A stretch of DNA of 64,000 nt, taken from assembly GCA_040255465.1 (NCBI GenBank), contig JBDZVA010000005.1, positions 1 to 64,000 on the forward strand. The letters run 5' to 3'. The notes beneath the pieces are model-generated. The model saw nothing but the letters and a program-made list of their open reading frames with translations. It was not told where the DNA came from and made no database searches. Positions within the stretch are counted from its first letter, which is position 1. Every line of letters starts with the position of its first letter. Of this stretch, positions 8,443-17,052 are shown in pieces. A program made the translations under genes and the position numbers. Origin of the DNA: UBA5793 sp040255465. GTDB lineage: Bacteria > Planctomycetota > Phycisphaerae > Phycisphaerales > UBA5793.

Positions 8443-10518
8443 TCACGCTTCGCCTTTTGCCTTGGTGCCACCGCGCGGATCCTGCAACGCGCACCCGAAG
8501 TCGTGATAGCCGCGCATCTGGATGCCCAGCACGTTGAAGTCGGCCTCGGCCGTCTCGATCGTCGGTGATTCCTGACCATTCAGGAATGCAACCTCGATCA
8601 CCGGCAGATCCGTCGGATCGGCGAGCAAGTACCACGCCTTGGCGGAGTTGCCGGTGTACGAGGCGTTGCTCAGATACCGGCTCACTTCAACGCGGAACTT
8701 GCCCTGGTGCGGGTTGCTCACCGGGTACTTCGTGCTCGCGGTCGTGTCGCGCAGTTCCATGGACTTGAAGAGCTGCGTGCCGATGGCAGACAGCGCCGTG
8801 GGCACGAGCATGACCGAGGGCATAATCCCGATCGGCTTGCCATCCCCATCGACCTGGTCCATGAACGCGACCTCGGCCTTGGTCAGGCCGTCGATGCTCA
8901 GCACCGTGTCGGCGCCACTGAGGTAGTTGTTGTTGGCGACCTTGAAGAAGTCGGTGTTGGCCAGGAAGATCGTCCAGAACACATCGTTGATCTTCAAGCC
9001 GCTGCCGCGCCCCAACTTGCGCGGCACCGTGGTGATGGCGCCGAGGTCATCATTGATAATGTCGCGGCGATCGATGGCCAGCAGCAGGCCGTAGGTGTCG
9101 GCCTTGTTGGTGTACTGCTCCTCGCCGAGATTGCCATGCTTGAGTTCGCCGCCAGGAGCGACAATCTCGTACTGGTCCTTGCCCACGAGTCGATAGGACG
9201 TGACGGTCTTGAAGTCGCTGACGTTCCGCACCGCGGTGATGTTCCGCCAGGTGCGTTCGACGGAGAAGAATCCCTCGAGGAGGAACTTGTTGGCGACGTT
9301 GCTGAGGATGCCGCCGATATCGATCGTGCTCAGGCCCGCTTCGATGCCGGGATTGAAGGCGAACTTGAGGACATTGCGGCTGTCTCGGAAGTTGCGGCCG
9401 CTGTACCCGTTCGCCCATGCGGCTTCGAGGAGCAGTTCCTGCAAACCGATGCCGCCGCGGAATCGCTTGGCGGCCAGGTCCAGCGCCTGCTCTTCGCAGT
9501 GCTTCTCGGGTGCATCGAGTCCGGCCGTGAGCATGCACGCCGCTTCGAGCACCTGGGTGCTCACATTCTGATCATGGACATGGATCGCCGGGGCTTTGGG
9601 TCGACCAGCACGGAGGATCTCCAGTTCGGTGCGCGTGGAATCCCAGCCTTCGCGGATGGCTTTGGCCTCGATCTCATCGTGCTGGCCGGCGCAGAGGCGG
9701 CGCACGGCGGAGATGCGGGTCGTCTCCGCGAGCGCCTGCGCGCGAATGTCCTCGACAGCGTTGGCATTGGATGCGTCCGCCTGCGTCTCAGGCTTGGTTG
9801 GCGTCACCGTGCCGTTGTTGTTGGCGGTCGTGGGAGTGGCGTTGTCCTTGTTCTCACCGTCCATGATGTTCTCCTGAGTCGCAGCGATCGCCGCGACGTT
9901 CACACTGGTCTTTCCATCCGCCCCGAGGTCCACGAAACTGATCTCGCCGAGCGTCGCCTTGCGGACGACGTTGACGGGCCCGGCGAACTCCTGGCCGTTG
10001 ACGAGCACCTTCTGTCCCTCGCGAATGAACTCGAACTCTTCGACGCTGGCGCCCACCGACGCCTGCCAGGGGAATCCGTTCTTCGAGGAGGTGACGATCT
10101 CGCGGGCCGTGGGCGTGTCGCGCGACACGACACCCGAGGCGATGAGTTGCCCCTGTTCGATGCGGATCGCGTCGGTGTGGCCCACACCCGATGCCGGATC
10201 GTGGCTGAATCGGATCGGCCGCTGTTGCGAGGGGATGTTCAATCCAGCCAGATCGAGAATGACCGGGTGCCGCCACGCGGCCACACGCATGGCGCTGCCG
10301 GTGTAGGCGATCATCTTGAAACGTGGCAGAGTCGTCTGGCCCTCGCCGGCCGCAGCCTCGATGTCGATCTGCGCTGCCGCAGTGATCTCGATCGATTGCG
10401 GCGTTGCCGGTTCAGGCTGAGCCGCCACTAAACCGGGTTGAAAGTCACGCAACTGCGAGGCGCTGGCGCCCCGGTTTAGTGGCGATGCTGATCGCGTTGG
10501 CGTCTTGCTCTTGGCCAT
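8443..10518 (-). CDS. Prohead protease-major capsid protein fusion
   Basis: This 691-residue polypeptide joins two head functions. Residues about 40-210 look like a prohead protease (ILDLAGLNIPSQQRPIRFSH, then SRDTPTAREIVTSSKNGFPW, then ATLGEISFVDLGADG). A Thr/Asn/Pro linker follows, and then a gpT/HK97-like major capsid part of about 400 residues. The protease should cut the linker during maturation. I place the start at ATG 10518 (MAKSKTP); a longer reading begins at 10554. Both overlap the end of the portal gene. Single-gene fusions of this type occur in some phages, but two genes is the commoner state. Confidence 0.85.
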   Translation of the reverse strand: MAKSKTPTRSASPLNRGASASQLRDFQPGLVAAQPEPATPQSIEITAAAQIDIEAAAGEGQTTLPRFKMIAYTGSAMRVAAWRHPVILDLAGLNIPSQQRPIRFSHDPASGVGHTDAIRIEQGQLIASGVVSRDTPTAREIVTSSKNGFPWQASVGASVEEFEFIREGQKVLVNGQEFAGPVNVVRKATLGEISFVDLGADGKTSVNVAAIAATQENIMDGENKDNATPTTANNNGTVTPTKPETQADASNANAVEDIRAQALAETTRISAVRRLCAGQHDEIEAKAIREGWDSTRTELEILRAGRPKAPAIHVHDQNVSTQVLEAACMLTAGLDAPEKHCEEQALDLAAKRFRGGIGLQELLLEAAWANGYSGRNFRDSRNVLKFAFNPGIEAGLSTIDIGGILSNVANKFLLEGFFSVERTWRNITAVRNVSDFKTVTSYRLVGKDQYEIVAPGGELKHGNLGEEQYTNKADTYGLLLAIDRRDIINDDLGAITTVPRKLGRGSGLKINDVFWTIFLANTDFFKVANNNYLSGADTVLSIDGLTKAEVAFMDQVDGDGKPIGIMPSVMLVPTALSAIGTQLFKSMELRDTTASTKYPVSNPHQGKFRVEVSRYLSNASYTGNSAKAWYLLADPTDLPVIEVAFLNGQESPTIETAEADFNVLGIQMRGYHDFGCALQDPRGGTKAKGEA
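10423..10484. repeat. 15-bp perfect inverted repeat across the portal stop
   Basis: The arm at 10423-10437 (CGCCACTAAACCGGG) is the exact reverse complement of 10470-10484, with 32 bases between them. The portal TGA (10445-10447) lies in the loop, and the whole structure is inside the early part of the protease-capsid frame. An RNA hairpin here could slow ribosomes or set the ratio of portal to capsid. That is inference; the repeat itself is plain. Confidence 0.6.
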
Positions 10519-11974
10519 TGTCCTGATTCCCGTCATTACTCGTGTCGCCCGCACTCGGTTGTGCCTGAGTCGGTGACAGTCCCAGTTCCTTCATGAGTTC
10601 GACTTCACGCGCCCGCTGGCGCAATTCCTCTTCCCAGTCCCGTCCCTGCCGGGCAAACTCGGTCGCGAGTGTTGTCGTGTGATTCGCCAGTCGTGTGGCC
10701 TGAGCCGTCGCTTCCTTGGCCGGATCGACGTGCTCCATCCCATCCCAGAACCACGTGTGCGGTGTGGCGACGCCGATTTGCCGCATCGACTGGGGCAGCA
10801 ACCCCTCGACGAGCACCGCTTCATCGAGCCAGGCGCGGAGGATCCGATCGAGCACCGCCGTCTGGAGGTGGTTCTGCTCGACGCGGATCGACTTGTAGTA
10901 GGTCTGGTGATCGAGTCGGCCGGAGGCGTAGTTGTACCCGCTGGAGTTCCCGGCCGCGACATTGAAAGGCATGTTCAGACAACGCGCGATCTCGTTGAGG
11001 ATCTCGCGCTTGAACTCGGCGTACGTCGTCGCAGGCTGCTCGGCATGAACCTGGCCGAGTTTCCAGCCGCCGGGCAGGACCGTGGCCAGCCGCTTCTCGA
11101 GTTCGACGATGTCCATCGGCTCGAGGGATTCGGCTTCACCGTTGGGAGGCGCGTCGGTGTAGATCACCGCCGCGAAGTCAGCGGCCGTCTCAGCGGCAGC
11201 GATCACCGCGAGTGTGTAGCGCCGCAACTGAGCAAACAGAGGCAGCGCCGGAGTGATGTCGGGAATGCCGCGCCACTGGCCGGGCCGATCGACGCGGTAA
11301 TAGTGAACCACCGAAGCGGCGGGCACCGTGTCGAACTCGCCGCTGAAACCGAACATGCCACCGTCGCCGGGATGGCGACGCAGCACGGTGTACTTGATCG
11401 GGTTGCCGAAGGAATCGAAGGTGATGCCGTCCGCCTCGCCGATGCGAAGCAGTCGCCCGGGCGGACTCGTCACCTGGTCCGGTTCAACGAGTCGCAGATC
11501 GAGTTGCACCGGCGCCTCGACGGCCGGGTTGTTGGTCAGAATGCCGAATGCCTCGCCACTCTCGGCCCGGGCAAGACGCATGGTGCGCAACTTCTCGGGC
11601 AGGTTGATCGCCCTGGACCACTGCTCGAACGACTTCTCGATGATGTCGTTGGCCTTCGTGTCCGTGGTGAGCATCTGGAGGCGCGGACCCGTGCCGATCG
11701 TGTCGTTGGCCAGGGTCAGAACGATTCCGCGTGCGTACGAGTTGTTGGCGACTTCGTAGCGGGCCCGGTTGCGCAGGATGCGCCGAACTTCGGGTGAGAG
11801 CGCCGCATTGGGTGACAGGCCGTCGGCGTTGGCCCAGTGGCGGCGGTTGTCGGTCGTGGTCTGCGCCGAGTCGAACTTGGCGCGGACGATCCGCACCGGC
11901 GGACGCGATGACGTGGACGGCGCTGGCGTCTTTCCGCTGAACCACGATGTCACGAATCGCTTGAGCATCATCAC
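10445..11974 (-). CDS. Phage portal protein, lambda family
   Basis: This 509-residue protein has the features of lambda-type portals: the N-terminal SPEVRRILRNRARYEVANNS, the ARGIVLTLANDTIGTGPRLQ block, RLVEPDQVTSPPGRL, a GIPDITPALPLFAQLRRYTL stretch and the FNVAAGNSSGYNYASGRLDH motif. The portal is the dodecameric head vertex through which DNA enters and leaves. The start overlaps the gpW-like gene by four bases. The 3' end overlaps the protease-capsid gene by about 74 bases, suggesting translational coupling. Confidence 0.93.
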   Translation of the reverse strand: MMMLKRFVTSWFSGKTPAPSTSSRPPVRIVRAKFDSAQTTTDNRRHWANADGLSPNAALSPEVRRILRNRARYEVANNSYARGIVLTLANDTIGTGPRLQMLTTDTKANDIIEKSFEQWSRAINLPEKLRTMRLARAESGEAFGILTNNPAVEAPVQLDLRLVEPDQVTSPPGRLLRIGEADGITFDSFGNPIKYTVLRRHPGDGGMFGFSGEFDTVPAASVVHYYRVDRPGQWRGIPDITPALPLFAQLRRYTLAVIAAAETAADFAAVIYTDAPPNGEAESLEPMDIVELEKRLATVLPGGWKLGQVHAEQPATTYAEFKREILNEIARCLNMPFNVAAGNSSGYNYASGRLDHQTYYKSIRVEQNHLQTAVLDRILRAWLDEAVLVEGLLPQSMRQIGVATPHTWFWDGMEHVDPAKEATAQATRLANHTTTLATEFARQGRDWEEELRQRAREVELMKELGLSPTQAQPSAGDTSNDGNQDNGQEQDANAISIATKPGRQRLAVA

Positions 11975-12171
11975 GCCGTTCCCGGCGGCTCCAGTTGCAC
12001 GAACTTCACCTTCAGTCCTTTGCCCCGGCTCGCTTTCTTGCTCTCGAGGTAGCGGTCCGCTTCGATCTGGTCGGCGAGGCTGTGCTGCTCGACGCTGCCC
12101 GAGTCGCCCTGCGCTTTGGCGGGGCCTTGGGCGTTGGTGATGATCGCCTGCTCGATGTCGGTCTCAGCCAT
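11971..12171 (-). CDS. Small gpW-like head protein
   Basis: ATG at 12171 gives 66 residues starting MAETDIEQAIITNAQGPAKA and ending KFVQLEPPGTA, with its stop overlapping the portal start. Small helical proteins encoded just before the portal, often with the segments 'QSLADQIEADRYL', are gpW or head-joining proteins. The helical charge pattern and position fit, but the family call is not firm. It shares DNA with the tail of the next upstream frame. Confidence 0.65.
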   Translation of the reverse strand: MAETDIEQAIITNAQGPAKAQGDSGSVEQHSLADQIEADRYLESKKASRGKGLKVKFVQLEPPGTA

Positions 12172-12386
12172 CCCTTGTCCTCGTACATTTCGATGAGTAC
12201 CGCCATGCGCTTGCGCCACCGGCGCTGCCGCTGGGTGTAGGTGTTCACGGCGGTGGAAACGGGCCGCCCCTCCAGGTGCGCCAGCCACGCCTCCTGCACC
12301 GCGTCGTCGCGGTCAGGCGCAGGGACAAAGCGCAACTCGATCACGAGTCGGCCGGGGTCATCCAGAGGTGGAAGCAAATGGTCCAT
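12012..12386 (-). CDS. Small phage protein upstream of gpW-like gene
   Basis: This frame encodes 124 residues. The first 70 look genuine: RLVIELRFVPAPDRDDAVQE, then a helical basic part with NTYTQRQRRWRKR. The last 55 are Ser/Thr/Lys/Arg low complexity and appear to be an out-of-frame reading of the overlapping gpW-like gene. Short proteins with a 'D..V.EAW.A.L.G..p..AV.TY..R..R..rr' pattern suggest a sigma-like helix, but no DNA-binding motif is clear. The start codon sits in a small inverted repeat. Either the gene has a long overlap or its stop was lost. Confidence 0.5.
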   Translation of the reverse strand: MDHLLPPLDDPGRLVIELRFVPAPDRDDAVQEAWLAHLEGRPVSTAVNTYTQRQRRWRKRMAVLIEMYEDKGWLRPTSSRRSSPTPKAPPKRRATRAASSSTASPTRSKRTATSRARKRAGAKD

Positions 12387-12406
12387 CCGTCAGGTACGGA
12401 CGGATG
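12384..12406. repeat. Inverted repeat over a start codon
   Basis: CATCCGTC (12384-12391) and GACGGATG (12399-12406) form an 8-bp stem with a 7-base loop that contains the ATG of the small gene starting at 12386. This is the first phage gene after the kelch gene, so the repeat may be an operator or a translation-control hairpin for the lower head and tail operon. Function is inferred. Confidence 0.4.
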
Positions 12407-12490
12407 AAAGGCTCAGGGATTGCGGATGGGGAGGGGTGGGAGTGAGATCGTTACACGGGTAGACAGCTCGGCGATGCGCGGGCGCAAAGA

Positions 12491-12518
12491 AGAGCCCGGA
12501 GGAGGTTCTCCGGGCTCT
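12491..12518 (-). terminator. Terminator hairpin after the kelch gene
   Basis: AGAGCCCGGA (12491-12500) pairs perfectly with TCCGGGCTCT (12509-12518) over an 8-base loop. It lies 34 bases beyond the stop of the minus-strand kelch gene and is followed on that strand by TCTTTG. This is a strong GC stem with a short T-rich tail, a likely rho-independent terminator that separates the kelch unit from the phage portal operon. Confidence 0.7.
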
Positions 12519-12551
12519 GCGACTCGTCTCATACTTCCACGAACGCTGCAG

Positions 12552-13880
12552 TCACTCGATCTGCGCAACATTGCTGGTATCGCAGGTGCTGAGGTCGAGG
12601 AGTTGAAGGAACTTCCCACAAGCGCCGTTGCCTGCCGTTGAGTTCAGAACCCTCGAACCTGTCCCGTCGGACCGACCGATCCATGCTACTCGGATCTGGC
12701 ATGCACCCAGTCCGAGCTGAGTCCCTTGACACGGGTTCCGAGGCGGCACGATGAAGTTACCTTCACAGGTCGCGAAGATCAACGCCACCTGCCCGCTTGG
12801 CGTGGCGCCGGACCACTCGATGCGAATCGGTCCGCCGCGGGGACAAGTACCGTCGGCGAGAAGTTCAATGTCCTGACACCGAAGTGCCCATGTGTCACCG
12901 AGAGAAGCGGAGGAGTTATCTGCCCCTCCGAAAAGTATGCACTCTCCCGCGCGGCCATCATAAGCCATCGCGTGTCCTGCTCGCGCAGCGGGGCCACCGA
13001 TGTTGATCTGCATCCACCGTTCTCCGTCCCAGCACCATGTGTCGTCCAAGTATCCTGGTTCCGAACCATCGCCCCCGAACATCACGACCTTCTCAATGCC
13101 CTGGTCGAAGGCGAGAGCTGTGTTGCTCCGTGCTTCTGGACCATTGTCACCCTTGAATTGCCACACTTCTCCGTTCCATGTCCAAGTGTCCTGATATGGA
13201 ACGCCAGCTGAAGTCTCACCCCCGAACATCACGCACACGCCGCGTGCTGAGTCAAAGGCCATCGGGTTGCCCGGAACCGCCCGAGGAGATGGCCCTCCAC
13301 TGGACCTGAGTTGCCAAGCTTCGCCGTCGTACTCCCAAGTGTCCCCATACACCTCTCGCGGGTCGTCATTTCTGCCACCGAAGAGGACAATGACACCGCG
13401 AGCATCGTCGAAAGTCATCGCGACATCCATTCTGGGGCTTGGGCCGGGAATCTCTCGTTGCGTCCAGGTTGCACCATCCCACTCCCAAGTGTCGTCACCC
13501 GCTGAGGGGCCGCTGTTGGAAACCAGACCGCCGAAAAGAACGACTACGCCACGCCGACTGTCGTAGGCCATCGCATGCCGTCTGCGTCCGCCTGGTCGGT
13601 CGCCAATGAGATTCACTTGTGTCCAACCCGCTCCGGAGCGCCAGACCCAGGTGTCATCATGAAGCGGATTGTGATCGAACGATCCGCCAAACAGCACCAC
13701 TTCGCTGTGCTGAGTGTCGTACGCCATCGCATGCCCATACCGATTGCTCGGCCCACCACCTCCGACTTGAACCCAGCGACAGGTTTGCCCCGTCGCCGAC
13801 GCGACGACACCTGCAAGAAGTGAAGCAGCGACGACCGTCAGGTTAGGAGTACGCCGAAGAGTGCGATCGAGATGTTCCAT
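12552..13880 (-). CDS. Secreted kelch-repeat protein
   Basis: This 442-residue protein has a signal-peptide-like N-terminus (basic start, then VVAASLLAGVVASATGQ). It then has six kelch-type blades, each reading like 'RYGHAMAYD....VVLFGG......DTW.W.G..W', between about residues 35 and 340, and a cysteine-containing C-terminal domain of about 100 residues. Six or seven such blades close a beta-propeller, probably exported and used for binding. It has no phage function that I know and sits beside a divergent sigma factor-kinase pair, interrupting the head genes. This looks like acquired cargo. Confidence 0.9.
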   Translation of the reverse strand: MEHLDRTLRRTPNLTVVAASLLAGVVASATGQTCRWVQVGGGGPSNRYGHAMAYDTQHSEVVLFGGSFDHNPLHDDTWVWRSGAGWTQVNLIGDRPGGRRRHAMAYDSRRGVVVLFGGLVSNSGPSAGDDTWEWDGATWTQREIPGPSPRMDVAMTFDDARGVIVLFGGRNDDPREVYGDTWEYDGEAWQLRSSGGPSPRAVPGNPMAFDSARGVCVMFGGETSAGVPYQDTWTWNGEVWQFKGDNGPEARSNTALAFDQGIEKVVMFGGDGSEPGYLDDTWCWDGERWMQINIGGPAARAGHAMAYDGRAGECILFGGADNSSASLGDTWALRCQDIELLADGTCPRGGPIRIEWSGATPSGQVALIFATCEGNFIVPPRNPCQGTQLGLGACQIRVAWIGRSDGTGSRVLNSTAGNGACGKFLQLLDLSTCDTSNVAQIE

Positions 13881-14097
13881 GGTTGTTCTCTCATTCCGCG
13901 GGTTGAGTTCCCCCGCAATTGAGTCCGAGTGAAGTCAGGCGGCCTCAACCGCTTGAGTTTCGCCCCTTCGCAATCGGCAGCGTAAACCGTCCGGCGAGTC
14001 CGCAGGTTCAGGCAGCGGAATCTGCGCAATGCACAACGGATACGATTACCTCCTCGGGCTGAGGAGGAACTGATTCCCCACTTATGAGAGATGTGAC

Positions 14098-14625
14098 ATG
14101 GACGACGTAGCCCGTTCCAGACTCCCCAACGTCGACGAGGTGACGCTCGATCGACTTCGAGGTATCGCCGACTCCTTCATGCGCCGCGAGCGGACCGGCC
14201 ATACGCTGCAGCCCACCGCCCTCGTCAACGAGGCGGTGCTAGTCCTCATGGAACGACGCGACCTCGGCCAGGTGAGCCAAGGCGAGTACATCCAGATCGC
14301 TGTACAGGCCATGCGGCGAATCCTCATCGACTATGCCCGGGCGAAAAAGGCTGAAAAGCGCGGCGGAGACATGCGGAGAGTGTCGCTGGATTCCGCTGCT
14401 CTTGTCGGGCGGCCAGTTGAGGCCCTCGGGGACATTCTCGACATCGAAGCGGCCCTCACGCGGCTCGATACCCTGAACCCCCGCCAGGCAGAGGTGGTGG
14501 GCCTGCGCTTCTACGGCGGCTTGACCATGGACCAGATCGCCGAGGTGCTCGGCATCTCAAAGCGCAGCGCCGAGAGCGACTGGACCTGCGCCCGCGCCTG
14601 GCTTCAGAAGGAACTGGGCGGCTGA
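14098..14625 (+). CDS. ECF-like RNA polymerase sigma factor (planctomycete type)
   Basis: This 175-residue protein has the layout of the planctomycete ECF-like sigma family: RIADSFMRRERTGHTLQPTA, then QAMRRILIDYARAKKAEKRG in region 2, and a region 4 helix-turn-helix (NPRQAEVVGLRFYGGLTMDQ, then ISKRSAESDW). It directs RNA polymerase to specific promoters. The kinase gene follows 28 bases later, the usual pairing in this group, which suggests that kinase activity controls the sigma factor. The leader has a 7-bp GAGGAGG hairpin (14049-14067), and the ribosome binding site is weak. Confidence 0.93.
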   Translation: MDDVARSRLPNVDEVTLDRLRGIADSFMRRERTGHTLQPTALVNEAVLVLMERRDLGQVSQGEYIQIAVQAMRRILIDYARAKKAEKRGGDMRRVSLDSAALVGRPVEALGDILDIEAALTRLDTLNPRQAEVVGLRFYGGLTMDQIAEVLGISKRSAESDWTCARAWLQKELGG

Positions 14626-14653
14626 CGGCCGCTCGCGGACGGGACGGAGGGGC

Positions 14654-16837
14654 GTGGTGGACGCGGCACGACACAAGCACATTTGCGGGATCTTCGAGCA
14701 AGCCATCGCGGTTCCCGAGGAGCAGCGCGCCGCCCTGCTTGAGCGATCCTGCGCGGGGGATGCGTCTTTGCGCGCTGAGGTCGATTCCCTCATCGCCGCG
14801 CATCAGCGGACCAATCCTCTGCTGGACGCCGGGGCCTTGGCTCTGCTGACCGAGCCCTTTGAAGATGAGCATCCAGATCTCACAGGCCAGCGCATTGGCC
14901 ACTATGACCTCATGCGGGTGATCGCCCGCGGCGGAATGGGGATCGTCTACGAGGCGATGCAGGAGCAGCCGCGGCGCACCGTCGCCGTCAAGGTGCTGCG
15001 CCGCCTTGGCTCCCCTTCAGCCGTTCACCGCTTCCTTGAAGAGGCGCAGATTCTCGCTCGCCTGAGTCATCCGCACATCGCCCACGTTTACGAGGCGGGA
15101 ACGCACATCGACGGCTCATCGCGCGGCGACAAAGAGCATCTGCCCTTCTTCGCAATGGAGTACATCAGCGCCGCTCGCCCGCTCACCGAGTTTGCAATCG
15201 AGCGACGCCTGCCGATCCGCGATCGCCTGCTGCTATTCATCAAGGTGTGCGAAGCGGTGCAGCACGGTCACCAGAAGGGCATCATCCACCGCGACCTGAA
15301 GCCGGCGAACATCCTGGTCGATGCTGATGGTGTACCCAAAGTCATCGACTTCGGAGTCGCACGTGTGCTGGACCTCGACGGAGAGTCGCGCACGCGGCAC
15401 ACAGTTGCCGGCCGGGTCGTGGGAACGCTGCCCTATTGCAGCCCGGAGCAGATCGACGAGAACGCCGGCGACATCGACAGCCGAAGCGATGTTTACGCAC
15501 TCGGTACGGTGCTGTACGAAATCCTTGCAGGAGTGCCCGCCTTCAAGATCGAGGGCCGCAGTACCTGGCAGACAATGACGATGATCCGAAACTCGTCGCC
15601 GCAGCCGCTCCGAGATTTGGACAGCAGATTCCGTGGCGATCTGGACGCCATCGTGAGCCGCGCCATGGAAAGGAACCCTGATCGAAGGTATCAGTCCGTC
15701 GAGTCTCTCCAGCGCGACATCGAGCGGCACCTCGCCGGCGAGCCGATCGAAGCGAGACCTCAGTCTCGTTGGATCGGTGCGACGCGCTGGATGGGAAAGC
15801 ACCCGGTGCTGACGACCGCATCAGCCGCGGTCACCGTCGCCGGCATGATCATCGTCATCACACTCGTTGCCATCGCCTATGGCTTGCGCCAGCCAGCGAG
15901 GTTCTGGATTGCGGACGATCGAAGTGTCGCAAACCTGGTGACCGTGTTTGGCAGGCCGTTAGTGACGCTGGGCGGAGAGACCAATAGTCGCGTTGAAGCT
16001 CGCATCGTTGATCGTCCACCGGAACTTGGGGGTGGTCGCATCGCCCTGATCATCGTGTCCTCCGGTGACCACTCAACTGACAACCAATTGTGGGCATGTT
16101 CTCTCAGTGACTTGGCTAATCCGCTCTGGCACACCAGGCCGGAAACTCCGGCTACTCTGCCCAGGAAGCCGACGGAGTGGGATGTTGATCGAAACGAATT
16201 CGGCTACTACACCACAGACATCCAGACGGCCGACGTGTTCCGCGAGTCGCCGGGCGAGGAGATCATCTTCATTCGCAAGCAGCGTGGCGGCGCAATCAAT
16301 GTCGTCACAGTTTCCGATCTGTCCGGGAGCACGCTTTTTGAGGCGTGGCATATCGGAAACGTGAACGCAGTGAAGTGGTGGAGCGATGAGGGCCTGCTCG
16401 TCTGTATTGGAGAACGACAGTGGCTATGGGAGGTTCAGCGTCACGGATACCTGCCTCCTCCATACCCGAAGGTGATCTACGCCGTCAGACCGGAACCGCA
16501 CGCCGCAACCGGCTGGTTGAACGAAGAGGGATGGGAACCGGAACTCCGATCAACGGCTGATGCGGTGCGCCACCTCGATTGGTACCGGGCGCTTGATGCA
16601 GGCGAGTGGGTATCAAACTACGATCCCGCTCGATTCACAGCCCCTCCAGGTGGAGAACTTGCCGGAAAGTGCGTTGGCGTCACCTTCGAGTCGCCATCAA
16701 AGGGAGCTTTCGACCTGTACTTGGATTCGCATGGTGAATTGATCCGCTGGGATTGGAGTGATGCGTGCAAGAAGTGGATGGATGAGATGAACCTCGGTCC
16801 GCCAGTTCTTACGGAGTGGCCACCTCCCGCACGTTGA
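14654..16837 (+). CDS. Membrane Ser/Thr protein kinase
   Basis: GTG at 14654 follows an ACGGAGGGGC site and gives 727 residues. A short N-terminal helical domain (to about 75) is followed by a kinase domain with glycine loop ARGGMGIVYEA (91-101), Lys113 in VAVK, HRDLKPAN (212-219) and IDFG (231-234), so it should be active. One transmembrane helix lies near 386-411. The remaining 315 residues would be outside the membrane and are unrecognised, perhaps a sensor. It is co-transcribed with the ECF sigma factor and probably signals to it. It lies inside a phage head module, which is unusual. Confidence 0.93.
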   Translation: MVDAARHKHICGIFEQAIAVPEEQRAALLERSCAGDASLRAEVDSLIAAHQRTNPLLDAGALALLTEPFEDEHPDLTGQRIGHYDLMRVIARGGMGIVYEAMQEQPRRTVAVKVLRRLGSPSAVHRFLEEAQILARLSHPHIAHVYEAGTHIDGSSRGDKEHLPFFAMEYISAARPLTEFAIERRLPIRDRLLLFIKVCEAVQHGHQKGIIHRDLKPANILVDADGVPKVIDFGVARVLDLDGESRTRHTVAGRVVGTLPYCSPEQIDENAGDIDSRSDVYALGTVLYEILAGVPAFKIEGRSTWQTMTMIRNSSPQPLRDLDSRFRGDLDAIVSRAMERNPDRRYQSVESLQRDIERHLAGEPIEARPQSRWIGATRWMGKHPVLTTASAAVTVAGMIIVITLVAIAYGLRQPARFWIADDRSVANLVTVFGRPLVTLGGETNSRVEARIVDRPPELGGGRIALIIVSSGDHSTDNQLWACSLSDLANPLWHTRPETPATLPRKPTEWDVDRNEFGYYTTDIQTADVFRESPGEEIIFIRKQRGGAINVVTVSDLSGSTLFEAWHIGNVNAVKWWSDEGLLVCIGERQWLWEVQRHGYLPPPYPKVIYAVRPEPHAATGWLNEEGWEPELRSTADAVRHLDWYRALDAGEWVSNYDPARFTAPPGGELAGKCVGVTFESPSKGAFDLYLDSHGELIRWDWSDACKKWMDEMNLGPPVLTEWPPPAR

Positions 16838-16869
16838 CTGCATGCGCGTGATCGAGTGCTGGGCGGTTC

Positions 16870-17052
16870 TCATGCCCCCATCCGCTCCGTCGTCGTTACC
16901 CGTCTCCCGCAATGGCGACACTCCCGCCGCCGCCGGATCGCTCCGCCGGGGATGCGCCGCGTATAGACGACCTCAAAATGCCCGCACCCGCACCTTGGGC
17001 ACAGAATCCCGCGCGGTTCGGGATCCCGCTTCTCTCGCGTGGCCTCACTCAT
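16870..17052 (-). CDS. Small zinc-ribbon protein (NrdR N-domain-like)
   Basis: A 60-residue protein starts at ATG 17052, overlapping the TerL stop as ATGA. It has one zinc ribbon: CPRCGCGHFEVVYTRR, then RRRRECRHCGRRVTTTE. The spacing and the 'R.RREC..CG.R.TT.E' tail are like the N-terminal zinc ribbon of the repressor NrdR, without its ATP-cone. Similar short proteins occur next to terminases in other phages. It may bind DNA or the packaging complex; this is unproven. Earlier in-frame starts run through the TerL gene and are rejected. Confidence 0.75.
   Translation of the reverse strand: MSEATREKRDPEPRGILCPRCGCGHFEVVYTRRIPGGAIRRRRECRHCGRRVTTTERMGA

Noticed and set aside
8707..10431. Plus-strand frame of 574 codons opposite the capsid gene
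   Set aside because: It is the complement of a GC-rich coding gene. No ribosome binding site or family features are seen.
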